From: Halorussus halophilus
GTDB lineage: Archaea; Halobacteriota; Halobacteria; Halobacteriales; Haladaptataceae
Direction of reading: 5' to 3'
DNA length: 64,000 nt
NCBI RefSeq assembly: GCF_008831545.1
Contig: NZ_CP044523.1
Span: forward strand, 310,001 to 374,000
Shown piece after piece: positions 1-8,387 of this stretch; within the stretch, counting starts at the first letter, position 1; every line of letters begins with the position of its first letter. The notes below the pieces were generated by a model. The model saw only the letters and a list, made by a program, of their open reading frames with translations. It searched no databases and had not been told where the DNA came from. Both the position numbers and the translations under genes were made by a program.

Positions 1-2
1 GT

Positions 3-854
3 AGACACCTCTCGACCGTACTGGACGAGCGAGGCCACGACGTGACGGCCATGTCTCGACACCCCGACGAAGGAAACCTGCCGTCGAGCGTCGAGCGCGT
101 GCAGGGCGACGTAACCGACTACGACTCCATCGAAGGAGCGTTTGAGGACCAAGACGTAGTCGTCAACTTCGTTTCGCTGTCCCCGCTGTACAAGCCTACT
201 GGCGGCAAGTCTCACATGGAGGTCCACCTCGGCGGCACCCAGAACGTCGTCGAGGCCGCCGAAACCCACGACGTGCGAAAACTCGTCCAGATAAGCGCGC
301 TCGGCGCAGACCCGGAGGGTCCGACCGCGTACATCCGAGCGAAGGGGCAGGCCGAGCGAGTCGTGGAAGATTCGGACCTCGCGTACACCATCTTCCGGCC
401 CTCTGTCGTCTTCGGCGACGGCGGCGAGTTCGTCGGCTTCACGAAGAAACTCACGACGCCGTACGTCACCGGACTGCCGGGCGGCGGAAAGACCCGCTTC
501 CAACCGATTTGGGTCGAAGACTTCGCTCCCATCCTCGCCGACGGCTGTGGGGAAGAACACGACGGCGAGACCTACGAAATCGGCGGCCCACAAGTGTTGA
601 CGATGGCCGAAGTAGCGAAACTCGCCTATCGAGCGGACGGGAAGTCGTTGACGGTCGTTCCGGTGCCGATGCCGCTGGCGAAAATCGCGCTGAGTGCCGC
701 GGGCCCGGTTCCGTTCGTCCCGTTCGGGAGCGACCAATATCGTTCGCTCAAGTTCGACAACACCGTGTCACACAATGACTTGGACGCGTTCGGCGTCGAA
801 GCGTCGGAACTGACGACGCTGGCGGAGTATCTCGGCGTCAAAGGTCTCGCCTGA
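3..854 (+). CDS. NAD(P)-binding SDR, NDUFA9-like (5' partial)
   Basis: The reading frame is open to the left edge, so the true start and the Rossmann glycine motif lie outside the window; the first visible residues are RHLSTVLDERGHDV. The protein resembles the atypical short-chain dehydrogenase group that includes complex I subunit NDUFA9 and NmrA-like proteins: a GDVTD motif after the second strand, VQISALGAD, and then a YIRAKGQAE segment that supplies the usual Tyr-x3-Lys. It probably binds NAD(P) and acts on, or senses, a small or quinone-like substrate. No partner gene is visible. Family is fairly sure; substrate unknown. Confidence 0.8.
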   Translation, partial: RHLSTVLDERGHDVTAMSRHPDEGNLPSSVERVQGDVTDYDSIEGAFEDQDVVVNFVSLSPLYKPTGGKSHMEVHLGGTQNVVEAAETHDVRKLVQISALGADPEGPTAYIRAKGQAERVVEDSDLAYTIFRPSVVFGDGGEFVGFTKKLTTPYVTGLPGGGKTRFQPIWVEDFAPILADGCGEEHDGETYEIGGPQVLTMAEVAKLAYRADGKSLTVVPVPMPLAKIALSAAGPVPFVPFGSDQYRSLKFDNTVSHNDLDAFGVEASELTTLAEYLGVKGLA

Positions 855-1058
855 CTTTTAAATAAATAGATACATCGAATCACAGATAAACTTAAAGGGA
901 CATGTCCGATTTCTGGGTGTGGTTCGAAGCGGGTCGAAACGGTGGCTTACCCTACTGCGGTTCCCGGTAACGGCGTATTACGGGTCATCGGGTGTGGGAC
1001 CAAAAGTATTATCAACCCGTCGTGGTTGTGTTTCTCCCAACGGAGTACGGTACGGAAA

Positions 1059-2240
1059 ATGAAGCTCGCAATGATAGGGTTCGGGCAGGCCGGTGGGAAG
1101 ATTGTCGACAAATTCCTCGAGTACGACGAACGTACTGGCAGCGGTATCGTTCGTGAAGCCGTCGCGGTGAACTCCGCGAAGGCCGACTTGATGGGTCTCG
1201 ACAACGTTCCCCAGGACAATCGCGTCCTTATCGGTCAATCCCGGGTCAAAGGTCACGGTGTGGGGGCAGACAACGAACTCGGCGCGGAAATCGCCGAAGA
1301 AGACATCGACGAAATTCAGGGAGCGATAGACAACATCCCTGTCCACGAGGTAGACGCGTTCCTCATCGTCGCTGGGATGGGCGGTGGCACGGGGTCGGGC
1401 GGTGCGCCAGTCCTCGCAAAGCACGTCAAGCGAATCTACACCGAACCGGTGTACGGGCTTGGAATCCTCCCAGGCAGCGACGAGGGTGGCATCTACACGC
1501 TGAACGCGGCCCGCTCGTTCCAAACGTTCGTCCGCGAAGTGGACAACCTGATGGTGTTCGACAACGACTCGTGGAGACAGTCTGGGGAGTCTGTCGAAAG
1601 CGGTTACGCCGAAATCAACGAGGAAATCGTCCGCCGATTCGGTATCCTCTTCGGTGCTGGCGAAATCGACGGGAGCGACGAAGTCGCAGAGAGCGTCGTT
1701 GACTCCAGCGAAATCATCAACACGCTCGCTGGCGGTGGCGTTTCGACCATCGGCTACGCGGCCGAAGAAGTCGAGAACAGCAACTCCGGCGGCGGCCTCC
1801 TCTCCCGATTCACAGGCGGCGACGACGACGGTTCGATGGACTCTGCGAACACGACCAACCGAATCACGAGTCTGGTCCGCAAGGCCGCACTCGGTCGACT
1901 CACCTTGCCCTGCGAAATCGAGGGCACCGAGCGTGCCCTGCTCGTCATGAGCGGTCCGCCGCAGCACCTCAATCGGAAAGGGATAGAGCGCGGGCGGAAA
2001 TGGCTCGAAGAGCAGACCGGTTCGATGGAAGTCCGCGGTGGCGACTACCCCGTTCGGGACTCCCAGTTCGTCGCCAGCGTCATCCTGCTGTCGGGCGTGA
2101 ACAACGTCCCACGAGTCAAAGAACTGCAGGAAATCGCCATCGAGGCACAGGACAACATCGACGAAATTCAGCAAGAGAGCGAAGAGAACCTCGAAAGTCT
2201 CGTGGAGGACGACGACGATGAACTTGAACCGCTGTTCTAA
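1059..2240 (+). CDS. cetZ1: CetZ1, archaeal tubulin/FtsZ-family cell-shape GTPase
   Basis: A 393-residue tubulin-superfamily protein. It starts MKLAMIGFGQAGGK and has the GTP-binding signature GGGTGSGG around residues 108-115. The phrases GQSRVKGHGVGADNE and TLPCEIEG are typical of CetZ1 rather than of FtsZ1 or FtsZ2. CetZ proteins polymerise under the membrane and are needed in Haloferax for rod formation and motility. I chose ATG 1059 because homologues begin at MKLAMIGFG; the longer frame from 942 adds 39 non-conserved residues. An AT-rich box at 1002-1011 could be its promoter. The C-terminus is acidic and overlaps the next gene by 23 nt. Confidence 0.95.
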   Translation: MKLAMIGFGQAGGKIVDKFLEYDERTGSGIVREAVAVNSAKADLMGLDNVPQDNRVLIGQSRVKGHGVGADNELGAEIAEEDIDEIQGAIDNIPVHEVDAFLIVAGMGGGTGSGGAPVLAKHVKRIYTEPVYGLGILPGSDEGGIYTLNAARSFQTFVREVDNLMVFDNDSWRQSGESVESGYAEINEEIVRRFGILFGAGEIDGSDEVAESVVDSSEIINTLAGGGVSTIGYAAEEVENSNSGGGLLSRFTGGDDDGSMDSANTTNRITSLVRKAALGRLTLPCEIEGTERALLVMSGPPQHLNRKGIERGRKWLEEQTGSMEVRGGDYPVRDSQFVASVILLSGVNNVPRVKELQEIAIEAQDNIDEIQQESEENLESLVEDDDDELEPLF

Positions 2241-3009
2241 ACTGCTCACCCTGCTGCTCGCCACGACGCTGCTCGTCTCGGCGGTCGCCCCAGCGGCGGC
2301 CGTCTCCGTCTCGGCCAGCGACGCCCCGAGCAAGAAGCAAGTCGGCGACGAAGTGAACACGAAGTTCACGCTGACGGAACTCTACAGCGACTACGAGAAG
2401 TGGACGCTCAACGGTCAGACGAACCTCACGAAAGTCACGTGGACGGTCACCACGTTCGACCAAGCCGGTAATAGGGTCAACCAGAAGTCCTACGACGGCC
2501 AGTCGTTCAACCACTCCATCGACGTGAGCAACGACGTGAACGAAGTGAAGGTCACGCTCAAGGGCACCGTCGGCGAAGTCGGCAACTTCAGCTACGACGC
2601 GGCGGGCCAGAAGACGACCCTCGCAGAGTTCTCCCAGGTCCGGAAGGGCGGCAGCAGTCAGGAAATCGACGCCTGGCAGTTCCGACCGTACACCGAGGAG
2701 AGCCAAGAGGCGCGCAAGGCCATCGAGGACGCCGAGTCGGCTATCTCGGACGCCTCTTCGAACGGCGCGGGCGTCTCTGAAGCAAAGAGCTTCGTTGGCA
2801 ACGCGATTTCGGCGTTCAACGCCGAGAACTTCGGCAACGCGGTTGACCTCGCCGACAAGGCCAAAGAGAGCGCCAACTCCTCGCAGAAGTCCAGCCAGCA
2901 GACCCAGATGCTACTGTACGGTGGCGCTGGACTGCTCGCATTGGTCGTCGTGGTCGGCGGGTTCCTCTGGTACCGCTCCCAGCAGGACAGCTACGACAAA
3001 CTGCGCTAG
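2218..3009 (+). CDS. Secreted/membrane-anchored protein coupled to cetZ1
   Basis: A 263-residue protein with an N-terminal signal peptide (hydrophobic stretch about residues 8-28, ending near AAAVS), a Ser/Thr/Asn-rich extracellular domain, an Ala/Ser-rich helical segment (about 165-220) and one C-terminal transmembrane helix (about 232-251) followed by a short basic tail. The start lies inside the end of cetZ1 in another frame, a 23-nt overlap that suggests translational coupling. Because a CetZ would act at the membrane, this protein could be its membrane partner, but that is inference from position. No enzymatic motif seen. Confidence 0.8.
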   Translation: MNLNRCSKLLTLLLATTLLVSAVAPAAAVSVSASDAPSKKQVGDEVNTKFTLTELYSDYEKWTLNGQTNLTKVTWTVTTFDQAGNRVNQKSYDGQSFNHSIDVSNDVNEVKVTLKGTVGEVGNFSYDAAGQKTTLAEFSQVRKGGSSQEIDAWQFRPYTEESQEARKAIEDAESAISDASSNGAGVSEAKSFVGNAISAFNAENFGNAVDLADKAKESANSSQKSSQQTQMLLYGGAGLLALVVVVGGFLWYRSQQDSYDKLR

Positions 3010-3123
3010 GCGAATCGCGGTGTAACCGAGCTTCATTTTCCGACCGTTTTCTGTGTGTTCGTTCAGGAGTAGTCGATGGTGGCTTCTGACGAGTTTCTGC
3101 TTCGAATGATTTCGAGAACGTGT

Positions 3124-3214
3124 CGCTAACTACTCCCGAAACCAAGGAGAGACCGCACCACACCCTCCCCAACCTCCTCACTTCGCTCGTCCACCGGCAG
3201 AGCACGCTCTGCCG
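3124..3214 (+). repeat. Dispersed intergenic repeat, copy a (short form) with hairpin
   Basis: Contains the shared core words CTACTCCCG, GAGAGACCGCAC and ACCCTCCCCAACC, but lacks the middle GC-rich part found in copies d and g. It is followed at 3195-3203 and 3206-3214 by a perfect 9-bp inverted repeat (CGGCAGAGC with a 2-nt loop). It lies in the 3010-3688 gap and faces copy b. No gene is supported in this gap. Confidence 0.7.
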
Positions 3215-3304
3215 AGCCGTGGCTCACGTCCGTTCGCCACGATCTCGCGCGAGTCGCTCCTTTCAGTCGCTCCCGCGCGCCGATGAGTTTGGGGTCGTAT
3301 TTCG

Positions 3305-3582
3305 GATTTTCACTCACACTGGGCGCGCGCGGCGTGCGGTCGCGCGAAGCGCACGCCCGTCGAGCCATTCCGTGCGAGGTCCGCGCGAACGAAGTGAGTG
3401 CAGGCTCGAAAGACGAGCGGACGCGAGTCTTTCGGCGGATGAGAATCACAGCGCAGAAGACGCGACCCTACATGGTCGCGTCTTCTGACCCCGAGAATCG
3501 CAATCGGTTGGGGAGGACGTGGCTCTCGCGGGGCTGAGCGGGGCGGTGCGGTCTCTCCGTTGCACCGCGAGTAGCTAGCTTC
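3305..3582 (-). repeat. Dispersed intergenic repeat, copy b (long form) with two hairpins
   Basis: Long form of the family, with the core at 3497-3582 in reverse orientation ending at GTAGCTAGCTTCTC. Upstream of the core are an 8-bp hairpin (3331-3338 with 3350-3357) and a perfect 13-bp hairpin (3455-3467 with 3474-3486, 6-nt loop). The order of modules (TTTTCACTC, hairpin, GATGAG word, second hairpin, core) matches copy f at 21.9 kb. Open frames across it look accidental. Confidence 0.7.
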
Positions 3583-3688
3583 TCGGCTGTAGAGGTAGTC
3601 ACTCCGTTATCATTGCTTACTCCGCCAGTCTCCAACCAATTTTCCACAACCACTTAACCACGGCCAACAGAACCCACAAATACCACAA

Positions 3689-4306
3689 ATGAAGGTCGTC
3701 GTGCCGTACGCCGCTCACGAACCCAAAACCCGCCTCGCTGGCACCCTCTCGGAAGCGGAGCGTGCGGCGTTCGCAGAAGCAATGTTGGCCGACGTGCTGG
3801 ACGCGATTCGGGCGACTGGACACGACCCCAAGATCCTCTCCACGGCACCACTGGAGACCGACTTCGACGCCACAGTTCGAACAGACGACCGACCGCTCTC
3901 GCCCGCGATAAACGCTGTTCTCGCCGATGCAGACGAACCAGTGGCAATCGTCATGGCAGACCTCGCGCTGGCGACGCCCGACGCCCTCTCTCGACTATTC
4001 GACACCGACGCTGACGTAGCCGTCGCGCCGGGCCGTGGCGGCGGCACGAACGCGCTGGTCGTGCGCCACGACGAATTCCGCGTCGATTACCACGGCGCGT
4101 CGTACCTCGACCACCGGCAGGCCGCCCGCGACGTAGACGCGACCGTCGAGGTGGTCGATTCCCACCGACTGGCGACCGACGTAGACGAACGTGCTGACTT
4201 GGCGGAGGTGCTGTTGCACGGCGAGGGTCGTGCGGTAGACTGGTTGCGCGAGGCTGGTTTCTCGCTGTTGGTGGACGACGGCCGGGTCGAGGTCGCTCGG
4301 GAGTAG
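3689..4306 (+). CDS. cofC: 2-phospho-L-lactate guanylyltransferase CofC
   Basis: A 205-residue nucleotidyltransferase of the CofC family, which activates 2-phospholactate (or phosphoenolpyruvate) with GTP during coenzyme F420 synthesis. The N-terminus MKVVVPYAAHEPKTRLAG carries the phosphate-binding arginine of this fold, IVMADLALAT supplies the metal-binding Asp, and APGRGGGTNALVV is a family motif. Length is normal for the family. It is followed 36 nt later by cofG on the same strand, and cofH lies 3 kb away, which supports the assignment. Confidence 0.93.
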   Translation: MKVVVPYAAHEPKTRLAGTLSEAERAAFAEAMLADVLDAIRATGHDPKILSTAPLETDFDATVRTDDRPLSPAINAVLADADEPVAIVMADLALATPDALSRLFDTDADVAVAPGRGGGTNALVVRHDEFRVDYHGASYLDHRQAARDVDATVEVVDSHRLATDVDERADLAEVLLHGEGRAVDWLREAGFSLLVDDGRVEVARE

Positions 4307-4342
4307 CAACCGTTTTCCGCCCCGCGGGGGAAGGCACGGACG

Positions 4343-5470
4343 ATGATTCCGGGGGCCGAGAAGTACGACGTGACCGTCGCACCTGCCGACGAGGACATTG
4401 ACCAGTTACTCGAAGTTACCCCAGACGATGTCTCTGCCGCCGACGAACTCAGCTACGCGAAGAACGTCTTCGTTCCGCTCACCACCGCCTGCCGGTACAC
4501 CTGCACCTACTGCACCTACTTCGACCCGCCGGGCGAAGCTTCTCTCCTCTCACCCGAGGAGGTCCGCGACATCGTCCAGATGGGCGCAGACGCCGGATGT
4601 ACGGAAGCCCTCTTCACGTTCGGCGACGACCCGGACGACCGCTACGACCGAATTCACGAGCAGTTGGACTCGTGGGGCCACGACTCGATTCACGAGTACC
4701 TCCGGGAAGTCTGTGAACTCACCTTAGCAGAGGGTCTGCTCCCCCACAGCAACCCCGGCGACCAGACCCGCGAGCAGATGGCGTTGGTCGCTGACGTGAA
4801 CGCCTCGATGGGCGTGATGCTGGAGACGACGGCGGACGTGGACGCCCACGCTGGCCGCCGAGTCAAGTCGCCCGGCCAGCGACTCAACACGATTCGCACG
4901 GCGGGCGAACTCGGCGTGCCGTTCACGACCGGCATTCTCGTGGGCATCGGCGAAGACTGGCACGACCGAGCAGAGAGCCTGCTCGCGATTCGGGAACTCC
5001 ACGAGCGATACGGTCACATTCAGGAGGTCATCGTGCAGAACGTCGTCCCGAACGAGCGCTCGCAGTTCGAGAAACCGCCCGTCGAGACGATGCGCCGCGT
5101 CGTGGCGATGGCCCGGTACTGCCTGCCCGAGGAAATTTCGGTGCAGGTCCCGCCCAACCTCTCGCCGACGCGCGAACTGCTGGACTGCGGCGTGGACGAT
5201 TTGGGTGGCGTCTCGCCGGTCACGGACGACTACATCAACCCCGACTACGCGTGGCCCGCGCTCCGCGAGTTGACAGACATCGCCGAGGAGGCAGGAGTGC
5301 CGCTGCGCGAGCGACTCCCCGTCTACGAGCGGTTTCTGGACGCCACTCGCGGTGGAAACGACGACCGCAGGTGGGTCTCCGAGCGAATCCAGCGGGCAAT
5401 CGAAGCCGACGACGACGCAGGGGAGCGGTATCGTGCCGTGCTGGCCACGTCACGAGGACCGTCTGCGTAA
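4343..5470 (+). CDS. cofG: FO synthase subunit CofG (radical SAM)
   Basis: A 375-residue radical-SAM enzyme. The [4Fe-4S] motif CRYTCTYC uses Cys50, Cys54 and Cys57. CofG works with CofH to join a tyrosine-derived unit to 5-amino-6-ribitylaminouracil, forming the 7,8-didemethyl-8-hydroxy-5-deazariboflavin chromophore of F420. GILVGIGE and SPVTDDYINP are conserved family stretches. ATG 4343 gives the usual N-terminus. It is probably co-transcribed with cofC. Length and motif content match other haloarchaeal CofG proteins. Confidence 0.95.
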   Translation: MIPGAEKYDVTVAPADEDIDQLLEVTPDDVSAADELSYAKNVFVPLTTACRYTCTYCTYFDPPGEASLLSPEEVRDIVQMGADAGCTEALFTFGDDPDDRYDRIHEQLDSWGHDSIHEYLREVCELTLAEGLLPHSNPGDQTREQMALVADVNASMGVMLETTADVDAHAGRRVKSPGQRLNTIRTAGELGVPFTTGILVGIGEDWHDRAESLLAIRELHERYGHIQEVIVQNVVPNERSQFEKPPVETMRRVVAMARYCLPEEISVQVPPNLSPTRELLDCGVDDLGGVSPVTDDYINPDYAWPALRELTDIAEEAGVPLRERLPVYERFLDATRGGNDDRRWVSERIQRAIEADDDAGERYRAVLATSRGPSA

Positions 5471-5603
5471 CGCCTGCTTACTCGCCGGAAGTGGATGGAA
5501 GTGTACGTTTCGATACTGCAGACCCGACTCTCACGACAGTCGTTCGAATTCTGTCGGGAAAGCCCAGAGAAAGTTTAAACAGGGACCGTCCTTCCTGCAG
5601 AGC

Positions 5604-5798
5604 GTGAACTGGGATAGCAGCGATAGAAACGAAGTCGGCTACGGCGGTAGTCGCAGTGGTAACTCCAGAACCGGGAATTTCGTGATAGCGAACCGATATC
5701 AAAAAGACGGCGAGACGTGGTTCGTCCTCTCCAGCGTACCCGCACCACCAGTGGAACTACACGTCCGACAATCTGACCTTCAGTCGATAGACGGGTAA
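5604..5798 (+). CDS. Small leaderless hypothetical protein (GTG start)
   Basis: A 64-residue frame beginning at GTG 5604. I chose this start, rather than the long in-frame extension back into cofG, because a TTTAAA box at 5574-5579 sits about 27 nt upstream, the usual distance for a leaderless haloarchaeal transcript. The product is polar, with a Ser/Gly/Arg/Asn-rich N-terminal half and a C-terminal half (GETWFVLSSV, ELHVRQSDLQ) that looks like a small beta-rich domain. No family recognised. It ends 18 nt before the convergent gene at 5817. Confidence 0.5.
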   Translation: MNWDSSDRNEVGYGGSRSGNSRTGNFVIANRYQKDGETWFVLSSVPAPPVELHVRQSDLQSIDG

Positions 5799-5816
5799 CT
5801 CAGCTACGTCGTTCTT

Positions 5817-6380
5817 CTAACGCAGAATCGGCACGTCCCACTCGGGGAGCCGTTTCCTGAACGCGGTGTAGACGACCGAGACACCGAGTCCCAGCACCGT
5901 GAGCGTTCGAATCCGTTGGTCGAACAGCAACAGTCCCGGCACCGATAGTACGACCGCCAACAGCAAGTCTTCGGGTGCGCCGTCCCAGCGAATCCAGCGC
6001 CGCGGGGCGACCCACCGCTTCGCCGGATGCAGATAGACGCCCCGCTCGTCGCTCGGTTCCCACGGCCTGAGTTCGAGACCGCCGCCCGCCGCGTCGGTAA
6101 TCGAGTGGAGCGCGGCGGACAACAGGAAGAACGTGGCCGCGACACCTGTCGAGGTTGGTATCGGAGCGACGAAGACGGCCGCGCCCGCTACGACCGCGGC
6201 CAGCGAGTAGTAGACCGGAAAGTGGAGCGTTCGCCGATGCTCGCCGACCACCATGTCGAAGTCCGGGAAGACGCCACCGGCGAAGCCTGCGAGCGCCGCT
6301 ATCGGCGCGAGTTCCGGCGCGACGGCCACGAGCGGAGCGGCGAGCGTGACGCCCATCGCAGCGTGGGTGGTGTTCATCAT
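5817..6380 (-). CDS. YdjM-like membrane metal-dependent hydrolase
   Basis: A 187-residue membrane protein of the YdjM/LexA-regulated hydrolase group (COG1988 type). It begins MMNTTHAAMG and has GVFPDFDMVVGEHR near residue 37, an LLSAALHSITD motif near residue 87, and about four hydrophobic helices. The conserved His/Asp residues in the HAA, PDFD, HR and HSITD motifs are the likely metal ligands. The substrate is unknown. It is preceded on the same strand by cofH with a 26-nt gap, so it may be co-transcribed with it. Confidence 0.8.
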   Translation of the reverse strand: MMNTTHAAMGVTLAAPLVAVAPELAPIAALAGFAGGVFPDFDMVVGEHRRTLHFPVYYSLAAVVAGAAVFVAPIPTSTGVAATFFLLSAALHSITDAAGGGLELRPWEPSDERGVYLHPAKRWVAPRRWIRWDGAPEDLLLAVVLSVPGLLLFDQRIRTLTVLGLGVSVVYTAFRKRLPEWDVPILR

Positions 6381-6406
6381 GGTCGGAGGGGGGTTCGCGG
6401 CGAATC

Positions 6407-7801
6407 TCAGTCGTCGGCGACGGAGGGGTCGGGCGTCTCTGCGTTCGCCTCCGACTCGACGAGCGGCGTGCCGTCCGCGGCGGGGCCGAGTTCCGGCCCG
6501 AACGGTGGATTTTCGGGGTCTATTTCTCGCTGTTGTCGGTAGTCCGTCGAGCGCTCGATTGGCGTCCGCCCAATGGCCGAAATCATCTCGACGTATTCGG
6601 CAACCGAGCGGAACTCGCCGAACTCTCCGCCAGCGCGTTTCGTGATTTCTTCGGAGAGAATGGTGCCCATGAAGTCGTTCGCGCCGCAGGAGAGCATCTT
6701 CAGGCCCTGCTCGTCGCCGTACTTCACCCACGAGGATTGGATGTTCTCGACGTTGTCCAAGAAGAGTCGCGAGACGGCTATCATCAACTCGTCTTCGTGG
6801 GTGGTCGCGCCGCCATCGACCATGCCGCGCTCGTAGAGCGGTGTGGTCTGGTGGATAAAGGAGAGCGGCACGAACTCCGTGATGTTGCCGGTGCGGTCCT
6901 GCAAGTCTCGAATTTCTTTGAGGTGCATCACGCGGTGCATCTCGTTCTCGACGTGGCCGTACATGATAGTCGCCGTCGTGTCGAGGCCGACATCCGCGGC
7001 GGCCTCCATGGCTTCCAGCCACTCGCCGGAGCGAATCTTACCGGGGCAGATGACCCCCCGAACTTCGTCTACCAGAATCTCGGCGGCGGTGCCGGGGACG
7101 CTGTCGAGTCCGGCGTCCTTGAGTCGCTGGTACACCTCCTCGTAGCTCCAGTCGGTGCCTCGGCGCGCGTGGTAGGCCTCTTCGGGCGTCATCGAGTGCA
7201 GGTGCACGTCGCCGACGCTCATGGCCGCCATCTGCTCGACGTAGGTGCCGGGGTCGGTGTCGTAGGCACTGGGTGACTTGTAGTTCAGGTCGCCTCTGTC
7301 GCTGGTTTCGAGCATCTCCAGATGCTCGTCGTCGAGTGCGAGCGCGGGGTGGAGTCCGCTGACCGAGGTGACCTCGTAGATACCCATCTCGCGCGCGTCC
7401 GCGACGATTTCACGGGACTCGTCTGGGGTTTTGGTGAAGCCCGCGTGGTCCTCGTCGCTCTCGACTTCGAAGTTCTGGGCGGTGTCCTTGAAGTTGCAGA
7501 ACAGACACCCGGTGTTGCAGGCGGTCGTAACGTTATTGTTCAGGTTGGCGACGAAGGTGACGCCGTCGCCGACCACCTCGGCCCGGCGGCGGTCCGCGGC
7601 CTCTAAGACCTGCTCTTTGCGCGTCAGGTCGATTCCCGAGCAATCGGTGCCGGTGGTCAACAACTCGACGCCGTCAGCGACGCTCAACCGTTCGCCGCTG
7701 TCGGCCTTCGCCAGCGCGTTCTCGAACGACTGGTCGGTCTCGGGCACGTGCTCGAAGTCGAACCGGTCGCGCGGAACGTTCGTCCGGGCCTCGCCTGCCA
7801 T
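6407..7801 (-). CDS. cofH: FO synthase subunit CofH (radical SAM)
   Basis: A 464-residue radical-SAM protein, the partner of CofG in making the deazaflavin of F420. The cluster motif is CNTGCLFC (Cys95, Cys99, Cys102), and HSMTPEEA, IRSGEWLEAM and PLSFIHQTTPL are family stretches. ATG 7801 is preferred over GTG 7807 because a TATA-like element at 7827-7832 lies about 28 nt upstream of the ATG. cofG and cofH converge with two genes between them, rather than forming an operon. The last ~20 residues are a variable acidic tail. Confidence 0.95.
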   Translation of the reverse strand: MAGEARTNVPRDRFDFEHVPETDQSFENALAKADSGERLSVADGVELLTTGTDCSGIDLTRKEQVLEAADRRRAEVVGDGVTFVANLNNNVTTACNTGCLFCNFKDTAQNFEVESDEDHAGFTKTPDESREIVADAREMGIYEVTSVSGLHPALALDDEHLEMLETSDRGDLNYKSPSAYDTDPGTYVEQMAAMSVGDVHLHSMTPEEAYHARRGTDWSYEEVYQRLKDAGLDSVPGTAAEILVDEVRGVICPGKIRSGEWLEAMEAAADVGLDTTATIMYGHVENEMHRVMHLKEIRDLQDRTGNITEFVPLSFIHQTTPLYERGMVDGGATTHEDELMIAVSRLFLDNVENIQSSWVKYGDEQGLKMLSCGANDFMGTILSEEITKRAGGEFGEFRSVAEYVEMISAIGRTPIERSTDYRQQREIDPENPPFGPELGPAADGTPLVESEANAETPDPSVADD

Positions 7802-7930
7802 CGTCACTTGCGACGAGCGGGAAGGGTAAAAACCGCAGGGTTACGGCAGGGAGATGAAGGGAGGAGAGAACTCGCAGAACTACCAACTCGGCGCGCGCTG
7901 GCACAACTCCGGAGGATGTTGTCCCGAACT

Positions 7931-8040
7931 GCGCGAGGGATGAGCGAACGGACGTGAGCGAATCGGCTGGGGAGGGGTGTGGCTGAGGCGGGGAGGTACA
8001 GTGCTGTGCGGTTTTCATAGGTTTCGGGAGTAGCTGGCTT
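7931..8040 (-). repeat. Dispersed intergenic repeat, copy c
   Basis: Core at 7958-8040 in reverse orientation (AATCGGCTGGGGAGGGGTG, GTGCTGTGCGG, TTTCGGGAGTAGCTGGCTTC). It is preceded by the accessory words GCGCGAGGGATGAG (7931-7944), shared with copy f, and GCGAACG..GTGAGCG, shared with copies b and e. It occupies the divergent gap between cofH and purC. Confidence 0.65.
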
Positions 8041-8083
8041 CAATGATTTTCCCAGTACACCCGACTGGACTGCGACTTCTTCT

Positions 8084-8200
8084 TCGAAAGCCCTCGCCCG
8101 CTCGCGGTCGCTGACCGACATATCCGCAAACAGCGCGGATAGCGGTCGGTCAGGCGACTCAATTGTACGCGAGCGAGCGACCCCTTTCAGTCCCGCCCTC
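8084..8200. repeat. Second intergenic repeat type with long imperfect hairpin
   Basis: Starts with TCGAAAGCCCTCGCCC and ends with CCCCTTTCAGTCCCGCCC. Between them an imperfect stem pairs 8111-8127 with 8135-8153 (17 against 19 nt, 2-nt bulge, 7-nt loop). A collapsed copy without the stem lies at 16503-16537. No coding gene is supported here. Confidence 0.55.
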
Positions 8201-8357
8201 TCGAACGGTCGACGGTCACGAAACACCCTGAAGGTGAACATCACACTCGTTGCATCCAGGAAATGATACACGAACATGTACAACACCTCCCGCTCCCGAC
8301 CACAACATACGCACGGCAATGGAAACGCCTTAGTCCGGCCGCAGTGACCTCACGGGT

Positions 8358-8387
8358 ATGACCGACGACTGGAGGCGGTCGCGGTGA
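8358..8387 (+). CDS. Possible 9-residue leader mini-ORF overlapping purC start
   Basis: ATG 8358 opens a nine-codon frame (MTDDWRRSR) whose TGA overlaps the GTG start of purC by 4 nt (GTGA). The purC Shine-Dalgarno sequence GGAGG (8371-8375) lies inside it. The same layout recurs before purQ at 12445-12507. It may couple purC translation by termination and re-initiation, or the ATG may simply be the transcript start. No peptide function is claimed. Confidence 0.35.
   Translation: MTDDWRRSR

Noticed and set aside
978-2369. 463-aa minus-strand open frame across cetZ1
   Set aside because: It is the antisense of a clear CetZ1 gene; high GC at third positions keeps such frames open. The protein has no recognisable family.
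3120-3537. Several 84-122-aa frames in the 3.1-3.5 kb gap
   Set aside because: They fall inside repeat copies a and b and are rich in Arg/Ser; open frames are expected from GC-rich inverted repeats.
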